Shown: one piece after another, positions 32,101 through 40,519 of the stretch
Layout: every line of letters starts with the position of its first letter
How positions within the stretch are numbered: position 1 is the first letter of the stretch
Source: Phaeoceros laevis
Taxonomy: Eukaryota > Anthocerotophyta > Anthocerotopsida > Notothyladales
NCBI GenBank assembly: GCA_049999765.1
Contig: JBNGIQ010009496.1
Coordinates: 170,354-234,353 of the forward strand
Direction of reading: 5' to 3'
Length of the DNA stretch: 64,000 nucleotides
Notes under the pieces: generated by a model
Databases searched by the model: none
Told to the model about the DNA's origin: nothing
The model's input: the letters and a program-made list of their open reading frames with translations, nothing else
Made by a program: the position numbers and the translations under genes

Positions 32101-34298
32101 TCACGACACTGCTGCGTTACTGCTGCCCGCATACGGGTTGATCAAGTTCCCCACACGAATGGCGTCAGTGGAATCAGACGTCTCCATCAACATCCAGTCT
32201 TCTACGATGCCCTGCAACACACAACAAAACCCCCGGCGCCCCACAGCTAGCAAACATGAGCCCGAAGCCTGCCTTACCTGCCCTCCTGCTTGCTTGTACT
32301 GCTGCTGGTACTACTCCACTCTTACTCAACTCTTGCCAACAGCAACCTGAAGGAACATAAGCGCTGCTTACCTTCCCTCTCCTGAGCAACACCGGCTTGG
32401 CTCCGGTCATGTCAATAACTGTGGACGGGTCCGCCACTCGTACCCCTCCATCTACCACAAAGTCCAGACCCTGGCAATTGCCAAGCAAATTAAAAAGCCA
32501 AGTCAATCTACTTTCTCTCTCTCCCATGCCACGCCCACCAACCCAGGTCTATTTTACCTCTCTGCCATTTGAACCTCCGTAGGCGTCAGCAATAATCAGT
32601 GGATCAAGCATCCACACATCACCTGACTGCCGCCTCACGCTGCAGCATGCCAGGCCACATCATTCCTCCCTTAGTCCCGAGGTAAGCTACCCTGAACAGC
32701 ATCTCCAGAGAAGGTTGGGCAGCATCAACCAGAACAGTCCTTCACCTGGTGCAAAGCAATGGATCGTCCAGTTTTTCGAGGATGGATTGACAGATGGGGT
32801 CTTCCGGCATTCGCACACCCACACTCTTCCGGGGTGCACAGCTCACTGCTGCACTCCCACCAAAGGTTGTGCATTGCTTGGGCATTTCCTTGCTGGCGGG
32901 CAGTATGATGGTGTACTGACAGCACCAAGTAAAGAAAGAATAAACGAATGACCTCGTCAGCTGCCTCTGCTCCAGTCAGTGACACCACCTCAACAGACAC
33001 TAGAATCCCATGCTGTGCAAACTAACCGGCCCAGGAAGGCACTGCCGAGCAGCACGAAACACATTAGTCTGCCCCTGGCTGTTTCCCCGGGGAAAGCCGT
33101 GTGTGTAGGTATCGATGTCTTGAAAGGACCGGCACAAAATGCTCAGTGGCTGCCAAAGCAACCAGACAACCAATTAAGGAGGGAAGTAAATCAGCCTAGT
33201 GACAGAAGTAACACTGGGCCTGCCGACTAGTAGAAGTCTGGAAGAGCACATACCTTCTTGGGATCCATGTTCTTTATCCTGCAAGAATGGCAAAGGAATG
33301 CATGCATGTCAATTGGTGGCCATCATTGTTCCAGCTGTCAAGGGTGCAGAAGGACAAAATGCTTCAGCAGGAAAGTCGGACTACACCTTCGTTTCAAAGG
33401 TCATCACCTGTACAAACGATCTATGGATTCTCTGTTTTTCAGGTCACATACAATAGCGTACCTGGGTTCAAATACAAGCAAACAAATGTGAGGTTACCAA
33501 AGTGACAGCCTCAGCACGAAAATTGACAATTTGGTTGGACTTCGGAACAGGAAAAGGAACTATCTCATCATCAGCATACAAAATTGCAAACTTTCGTGGA
33601 GGGTAATTCCAAGCAAAATGCCGGACAGAGTGAGTTCATACACAGTGTCTGTTGGTATCACTCCGACAGCTCCACCTTTGATCAGCTCTATCACTGGGTC
33701 CAGCTTCCATGTGTCAGAGCCAAATGGATCCACTGTCACATATACGACATCTGGGGCCTGCATAGATGTAGAGACGAATGCTTGTAATTCAACTTAGTAG
33801 TATGCACCAGAGGGCTACGTGAGCTCTTACTCTAGAAAGAGTAGCAGAGATGAATGTAGTACAGCGGAGATGCTCTCAAATGGTCCTTATCAAAGTCAAC
33901 AACTTGGACACTCATTTATACTTTTTCAGCTAGAGGGGAGCTCATGACAGCTCCATGAAGCAGCAGAATGCACCCAAAGATTGCAGAGCGAATCCCCACA
34001 CCGGAAAGCTTGCAACACGGCGTTGTATATGACATACCTTGCGAGGTCCACTGCCGGCATACTTGAGTCTCTTCGGACTGCGCTTCACCACAGCTTGGAT
34101 ACTAAAATCGGGTGTCTGTCTGGGGTGATTCAGATGCCCTGGTCCATTGCTGCCATACCGGGATTGCAATTCTACACTACCTGGAGTAAGACAGGGAAAT
34201 TTGCTGATAGCCAGGGCGGGAGGCCAGCTTATGATACATGGGCGTCCAGATGTCGAAGGGGAATTGGAAGAGGGTGCACCTAGGCGGGGCAACGCCAT
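32101..34298 (-). CDS. YrdC/Sua5-domain protein, probably organelle-targeted
   Basis: The YrdC/Sua5 fold makes threonylcarbamoyl-adenylate for the tRNA t6A modification. The sequence resembles the Arabidopsis At3g01920 type. The first exon (ATG at 34298, or 34334) gives a Ser/Pro/Arg-rich presequence, then VVKRSPKRLKYAGSGPRK. Next exons: DPFGSDTWKLDPVIELIKGG followed by AVGVIPTDTV (about 33650-33750); YAIVCDLKNRESIDRLYR (about 33405-33460); IKNMDPKK (about 33255-33280); PLSILCRSFQDIDTYTHGFP through CLPGP (about 33030-33155); YTIILPASKEMPKQC through DDPLLC (about 32750-32910); WMLDPLIIADAYGGSNGR (about 32570-32620); GLDFVVDGGVRVADPSTVID followed by MTGAKPVLLRRGK (about 32370-32470); and GIVEDWMLMETSDSTDAIRV to the stop at 32101 (about 32101-32206). 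All borders are GT-AG. Plastid or mitochondrial location is inferred from the N-terminus. Confidence 0.9.
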
Positions 34299-35658
34299 GA
34301 CCAGCTGCCTGGTCTGGCCTGTACAGAGAGACATGGAAGCCTAGAAAACCTCACAAACCACACCAGAACATCAATCCAAGGCTCCTCCAGCGAATTTCTT
34401 CCGAGAAACAAGGATCATACTAATTCTTTCAGCTCTGCTCCGGCTGCATTAGCCCAATGCTCAGGAGGCCAGTCTGTGACATCCCGCCGATACGCAAGAA
34501 GGAAAGCCGGCAGGAATCTTCATCTGGGCTCCCACCGACCCTTGACGTGGTAATTCGATAGGACGCAGCAATGTGTCCTCCAGCAGCAACACCTTTCCGG
34601 TGCTTGTCTCGGAGCTGACAAGTTAGGATCGATGAGATGAGCCAGGAAGGACACCTCTCGAAGCTGCCCAGCAGTAAATCCGTGTCCACGGCTGTTTTCA
34701 TCTAATAAGGCCAAGACTAGTAAAGCAGGTTGCGGGCGGGTATGGTGGTCGGAGTAAATTCGTGCCGACTGTCAGAGGCCAGCCACGTCTAACTTACAGA
34801 CTCTGGCTTGTCCACGGCATGTCATTGGTTCTTACAGGGTGAACTGCTTGCCCATTCTACGAATCATCGCACAGGGAACATGTGGTTACAGCACGTTGAA
34901 GAGACGGTCCACTGCGCATGTGCTAGGGCGCTGATTTGTTGACGATTACCTGAAGCCGTGCCCCCGTGCGCAATTCTTGTCTACCTTTCCCTTGTCACCT
35001 CTCCTGGCTTCCCGGAGAGGAAACAGTCAGGAGAGCTTGTTGCAAGGATGAAGGGAACGAGCACAGGTTTGGCCGGCCACTCTACTTACGTGCTGTCAGT
35101 GCGCTGTATCTGTAGCAACACATCACCAGACAAGCAAATACAGGAGTCAACAATTACAACACGGACGACGGCCTTTCTGGTTGGGATCTCGGCCTGCTGG
35201 ATACTTCATATGACGGCAAACAGGAAGTACATTGGAGTAGGAGCAAGCCAGCAGAGTTGACATCATCCATGGTTCCAGGTGACGATATTCACAGCCTACG
35301 GGACCCCCATGTCAGGAAACACCTCGCAACTGGCTGCCGAGACAAATATATCACGCTAATTTTTAGGAATTCTAGGAATTTTGCTGATCTGGTGCAAATA
35401 AAACATCACAACAACTCCCCAACGAACCACTTAGAAACGATGGCATTGTGGTAGCCCCCCCACCGGCCGTAGCGCAGACGCTCTCCCACCTCGGTCCGGT
35501 TCCCGCAGCACTCCTTTGTTGGGATCATTCATCATGTGAGGACTGCTGCCCTGGGAACCGTCACCTTGCAGGACTGTATGCTGTCATCTAGAGGTTTGAT
35601 GTTTCTCAAGTACTGCAGCATCCGTACCCAAAAATTACTGGAAAGTTCCCCCCCGGAA
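34299..35658. other. Intergenic stretch between the YrdC gene and the lumen-protein gene
   Basis: About 1.36 kb that should contain the YrdC promoter and the 3' UTR of the pentapeptide protein gene. The open frames are short and unrecognised. No RNA gene is apparent. Confidence 0.5.
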
Positions 35659-37182
35659 CTACTGCAGGCCAGTAGCATCGCAGAGCCCTGTTGCTTTGTC
35701 ACAAAATCCATTCTTGTCAAGCATAATTGGTGGCGGGGCACTCAGCAATGGAGATGATGGGCTGCCATAGGCATTGCGGCGTGCATTTCCACAGCCGAGA
35801 CTTTTCCTTGTATCTATGCCTGTTACAGGATTTGTACCACTGGCATACTTACAAAGTGCCTGCCATTACACCACAATGACCAGCATGAGTTAAGCTCATC
35901 TGCAGCAGGATTTTGAGAACGGACCAATGTAACATATACAACAAACACAAGCTGCTTTTGTGCACCTGCTTTTGTGGAAGATCCAAAACAGCATCACTGA
36001 AGTCAGCACCATCAATCTTTGCAGATCCCAAGTCACTGCGGGTTAGGACGGCCCTCAAGAGGAGGGCATTTGTAAGGTCTGCTTCATTCAGTACCTACGA
36101 ATAGAGTATTCAAGCTAAGTGATTGCAAAAAAAAAAACTCTATGCTAGAATTACAACTACTGTCTGAGACACAAGCAGAAAATCGGTACATCACCTACCA
36201 TCCGGTCCATTAAAGTGTCACTCAAATCCGCTCCTGCATCATCACAGATGAGATTGGGGTTACCCGCCCTCTCATGACCTAGGCAACGAGCAAGGAGAGG
36301 AAGCAGAAACTAATTGGAGAGAGCATGTCAAATACTCACCTTCAAAATTTGTTCTGAAAGCAACAGCTTTCTCCATGTAGGCACCATTGAAAGTGCACTC
36401 ACTAAAGTCAGCCTCCCTCATGTCTGCAGATGTGAAGTTGGCTCTCCTGCACAATGTGCGTAACAGCTCCTCTTGAGCCGAGAACTTGGCTATAATACGG
36501 TCCCACAGGGGGAAGAGATGATTTGCATGGAAAGTTGTGATGATTTGCATGGAAAGTTGTGCAAACAGTTGAACGTCTTTTTCTGAGATGTCATGATTAC
36601 CTGAAGTTCTCTTTTGCGTGGCGAGTTTTCCTGCAGTTGCCAATGTATTATCAAATAGAGAGCTTGTGGTCTCAAAAACATTAGTTACTGAACCACAGAA
36701 ACAGACATGCATATGTCATGCGAGGTTGGGGAGTAGCGTGCCTTAAATCGGCAGAGCCGTATTGCGCAGCGGAGCCAATTCCAAATTCACCTCGAGTGTC
36801 AGCCTCAAATTTGTTCAGGTCAGCTCCAGCTTGCATATCTGCTCCGACGACTGCCAGGGCAACGGCAGTGGAGAAAACTTTCTTCCATATGCCGGAGTCT
36901 GCATCCACTCTTCACAAACACATTACCATTAAATTCTGCCCCAAACGTGACACCAGAATGGCAAGACTCACTGCTAAAGCTGAGAGGTTGCGTTGCTATA
37001 CGAGCTGCAAGGGACGAATCTTCCGTGCGGCTACGGTCCTCGGATGGCGACCACAGTGACGAGGTCACACGGGTACAACACGTGCCCCGGGTTGAAGGAC
37101 CTCCAACATGGTGCCTCAGCTTGGAGCTGAAGCTGCATGAGGCAGGAGTCAGCGAGGGGAGGGCTTTGAAACACAGCGCCAT
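35659..37182 (-). CDS. Thylakoid-lumen pentapeptide-repeat protein, TL17 type
   Basis: Matches the plant thylakoid lumenal 17.4-kDa pentapeptide protein (At5g53490 type), whose exact role is unclear. The ATG at 37182 starts a transit peptide (MALCFKALPSLTPASCSFSS). Next come GIWKKVFSTAVALAVVGADM (second targeting signal) and GEFGIGSAAQYGSADLR, ending at 36742. Later exons: 36601-36630 (KTRHAKENFR), 36340-36446 (RANFTSADMREADFSECTFN followed by GAYMEKAVAFRTNFEG), about 36199-36232 (ADLSDTLMDRM), and about 35968-36094 (VLNEADLTNALLLRAVLTRS followed by DLGSAKIDGADFSDAVLDLP). The last exon runs from about 35855 to the stop at 35659 (ALCKYASGTNPVTGIDTRKS, LGCGNARRNAYGSPSSPLLS, NGFCDKATGLCDATGLQ). 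A(D/N)Lxx pentapeptides form the right-handed helix. The intron after 36742 begins GC, not GT. Confidence 0.93.
36517..36560. repeat. 22-bp tandem duplication in an intron of the TL17-type gene
   Basis: GATGATTTGCATGGAAAGTTGT occurs twice in direct succession, at 36517-36538 and 36539-36560, within the intron between the exons at 36601 and 36446. It has no coding effect. Confidence 0.95.
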
Positions 37183-37767
37183 CTCACCGGAGCTTGGAAC
37201 GCGAGAGTTGATGAAAAGAACCGATGCACACCTGGCGGGCACATTCAGCAAAACAGATGGGAAGAGAGGGACCGGAACTTATGGATGAGACGTTCACCCG
37301 TTGTACGTCTGTACGTGCACGTATGGCGGTAGATGTTAAGCAAAGTAACGCGTAGTAGACTGCCGCGTGGCAGCTTTCTTGCCTTTCCTGGCTTTTCCTC
37401 TTCGCGTTCTCAATTGCCTGGTGCCCCTTTATCTTTGCCTTTTGCCTTCCTTTACAAATTGCAAGTCGCCATGGTGGCATGGTGCCTGATATACTGTATC
37501 CAAATGAAGAAGGCAAATTGACAACGCTAGCTACCAGCACTGGCAGTTCTCATGTAACTTGGCTGGGACTGCCTGTCTTGTAAATACAAGTTCATGACAA
37601 TTTGACACAAGTCGTAGCAAAATCACCCCGTTTTTGAAAGCCAGGTTTGGGGTTGGGGTAAAACCACCACGATTCATGACACATTATCGACAAGACTTCG
37701 AGTCTTTGGCCCGCTAGACTACGTTGGAAGACAGGTCCAGATGAAGGGTATGAATTTCAACTACATT
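37183..37767. other. Intergenic stretch between the lumen-protein gene and the chitinase gene
   Basis: A 585-bp interval with the promoter of the TL17-type gene on one side and the 3' UTR of the chitinase gene on the other. No coding sequence is recognised. Confidence 0.5.
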
Positions 37768-39648
37768 TTAAATAGCTCCAATGCCCTTGGAGAGCAATAA
37801 CATACCGGTAGCCCATAACAACCCTGCTGTCGTGAAGGATCCATGCAGTGATGCTGCGCCAGATATAGGTGGAGGTGCCTCGGCAGATGGCTGCATCACT
37901 GCGCCAGATACAGGTGAAGGTGCCTCGGCAGACGGCGGTGGGCTGTCCAGTGCACGAGAAGCTGCAATCAACAAGCAGAGGGACGGCTGGTTATGAAAAG
38001 AGAGCAGGCCAACTCTGAAGTCATTCTCAAAGCACGTCAACCTTCCAATTGAAAAACTGGTGCTAGGTAGCAGGTGGTTTTTGGGCTTATTAGCTATAGC
38101 AGATGTCATACGACAGGTGTGGTAAACGTTACCTCCAGTTGATCAGCTTTGTCCCTAACCACTAGCTGTTTCAACTCCGGTGAAATCTAACGGACTGCTA
38201 ATTGTGGTTGCAAAATATGCTGGTCAGAGGAAATCCAAGGTGTCCTGTTGTCAGGGGGGTGTCATGCAGCAAACGGCCAAAGCTTGTATCTCTACCTAGG
38301 AATTTAGATTCGGCATGACCATTGGGAAAGCTTTACTTCTAAGGTCTAGCATGTGAAAGCTCTGAATCCATTGCAAGGAAGCAAGCAAAACTGACCACAC
38401 ACGGATTATGATGGTACCTGCTTCGCCTAAAGACGACTCCGTGTCGTCGTAGCTCACAGACCAGAAGAAGTAGCCTCTCAACTTCCATTGCTTGCTGTAA
38501 AGCACTTTGGCAGCGATAGATTCAGGGCTATCGTAGCCAACCCACACACCAGTTGCATCGTAGGCATAGGATGATACGACCTCTGCATCATACACCGATA
38601 CGACATCTTCCCGTTTGATGAACTCTGCTATTTCGCTGTAAACGAAAAGCCCACGCGCGCCACTCACATTTTGAGCTGGAGCTAGTCCAGTAGCGGCAGA
38701 GCCAGGTGCAGTTTTCGATTTGTCCTCCAGAATCCAGGAGTAGCCATATGCGGGAAGACCAAACACTGCCTTCGAAGGGGGCAGACCTGCCGTCAGCCAT
38801 TTCTGCACCCCGTAGTCGAGACTCAGCGAGCCTGTAGCGAACAGAGGAGCATTATATTCTGCCCGGGTGGTGTCCCAGGGGCCGTGCAAGTCGTAAAGCA
38901 TCAAGTTGACGAAGTCCAGGTTCCTCGTGATGGAGGGAATCGGGTAGGAGGCATTGGAACTACTGAATAGCCGAGATGAACTGTAGTATACAGCAGCTGT
39001 GAGAAGGAGAGGAGCCCGACTCGTTTCTTGCGCTTCTGCGGTAACCCCAGCCCTCCACTCGTCCAAAAAGGTGCCCCAAAGTGCCATATTCTCTACCGAG
39101 TCCGGGTACTCGTAGTCCAAGTCAACACCGTCAAATCCATTCTCACGGGCCAACGCAATCGAACTCTTGATGAATGCGGATCTGTAAGCAGGCTGTGATG
39201 TCATGTTGGCGAAATCAACTTCACTGTAGACACCGCCTCCTATAGAAATCAACGTTTTGACAGATGGGTTGACAAGCTTCACAGTTGCACTGAAACTGGC
39301 CAGCAGCTCAGCCACTGCGTGCCTCCCTGGAGTGACCTGAAAAGTTGAGTTGTTAAATCCGACAAACGCAAAAAACAAGTGCGTGTACAGGTTGCTCGGA
39401 ATGCTCTTCGGAGGAAAAACGGTCTCAAGGTCTACTGTCCAGTAGCCTCCCTTGACTGGAGACTCATCTGTTAGAGCAGCTTCGCAGGACAAACCTAGCA
39501 GTCCTAGCAGAAAGACCAATCCGCCAAATTGTAATCCTCCCTTCGATGCTTTCCCTGAGTACCTCCTGGGAGCAATGGTTCGCTGATGACCAAGGGCGAC
39601 ATACCTTCCCTGAGTATCCACATCGCCAAGGCGTGTGGTCTTCTTCAT
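37768..39648 (-). CDS. GH18 class V chitinase-like protein with GPI-type tail
   Basis: Glycoside hydrolase family 18; class V plant members hydrolyse chitin or related glycans outside the cell. Two exons, 39648-38418 and 37961-37768, joined GCAG|gtacc...gattgcag|CTTC, give about 474 residues. A hydrophobic segment at about 40-55 (FGGLVFLLGLLGLSCEAAL) looks like the signal peptide, so the long basic N-terminus before it may be an annotation excess or a signal anchor. The barrel follows: KGGYWTVDLETVFPPKSIPS, SLYTHLFFAF-like strand 2, KTLISIGGGVYSEVDF, and catalytic DGVDLDYE at about 173-180 (Glu180 is the acid/base). LMLYDLHGPWD and GYFFWSVSYDD also fit. The second exon encodes a Pro/Ser/Ala-rich spacer (PPPSAEAPSPVSG, repeated) and a hydrophobic end (TTAGLLWATGMLLLSKGIGA), as expected for GPI attachment. 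It is divergent from the PPR gene. Confidence 0.93.
37856..37935 (-). repeat. 45-bp imperfect repeat coding the chitinase spacer
   Basis: GCGCCAGATAYAGGTGRAGG with following bases occurs at 37856 and again at 37901, a 45-bp (15-codon) step. It repeats the Pro/Ser-rich spacer (SAEAPSPVSG / SAEAPPPISG) before the hydrophobic tail. Confidence 0.85.
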
Positions 39649-40030
39649 TACGACAGTGAACAGTCACTCAGCTAGGGATTCGGCTAGCTGCACAGCAGAA
39701 GCTGAGCATTCCTCAGAGTGCAGCTTACGAAGATAATCACGGCTGCTTGGCTATGTGTAGACCCGGTCCGCTTCTACCCTGACGGCAATCACATCTACAC
39801 GTTAGGTAGTGCACCTGGTGCACTTCCAAATTGTACCTGGGGTAAGCAAGCAGTCTGGGCCGGCTCCAGTAGCTACGTACAGACAGCAGCATCGCAAAAG
39901 CACCAAGCTGGCCAACGGTCTCAGCCAAGAAAAGGGCAGTCGTCAGACTGGAATCAAGTTGCGGCGTTGCTTCGCCCATTTATTTCGGGCTGCGTGACAG
40001 CCGACACGGCGTACGTTTATGAACGATAAT

Positions 40031-40181
40031 GCCGACCGTGCCGGCACTGCGCATACAAAGACGAGAAGAAGAAGCCAGTGTGTGACGTCACACACTGTGT
40101 GCCGGCCGTGCCGGCCCTGCGCATACAAAGACGAGAAGAAGAAGAATCAGTTTATTTCCACTGCGCATACAAAGACGAGAA
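40031..40181. repeat. Direct repeats in the chitinase/PPR upstream region
   Basis: CTGCGCATACAAAGACGAGA starts at 40047, 40117 and 40161. The first two copies are also preceded by GCCGRCCGTGCCGGC and followed by AGAAGAAG, making a 70-bp step. The palindrome at 40076-40097 lies between copies one and two. Confidence 0.9.
40076..40097. promoter_or_regulatory. Perfect 22-bp palindrome with TGACGTCA core
   Basis: CAGTGTGTGAC followed by its exact reverse complement GTCACACACTG. The centre TGACGTCA is the palindromic site bound by plant TGA/C-group bZIP factors (two TGACG half-sites). Binding is inferred from the core; the extra symmetry to 22 bp is seen directly. Confidence 0.6.
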
Positions 40182-40519
40182 ACACTGCACATGCGTGGAC
40201 CGGAACTTTGCTTCCGAATTCAACGGTCTGTGGCCGAGCGCTGAAGACAATGTGCGGCCACACTACCAAGTTTTGCCAGGTTTTGCGGTTTTGCCAATTT
40301 GCCCTGCAATCTAATTTGCGCTCCCTTGCGGAGTTCTGCTGGTGCCTGGAAGCGCAACATGGTGTCATCTAAGCAGCTACGATCAAGCACTGGCGGATAC
40401 GTGTTTCGCAACTGGTTGCCAGCCCAGCCAGTCGTTCTAGGGCACTGCGAAACATTTCCTCGAGGGAGCTACATCACTGAAACTGAAGGAATTGCGTCTA
40501 GAACGCGACAAAACCTACC

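Larger units (their letters stand above)
39649..40519. promoter_or_regulatory. Divergent upstream region of the chitinase and PPR genes
   Basis: This 871-bp interval lies between start codons at 39648 (minus) and 40520 (plus). It carries three copies of CTGCGCATACAAAGACGAGA and a perfect 22-bp palindrome, described separately. I see no coding sequence. Shared control of the two genes is only an inference. Confidence 0.5.
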
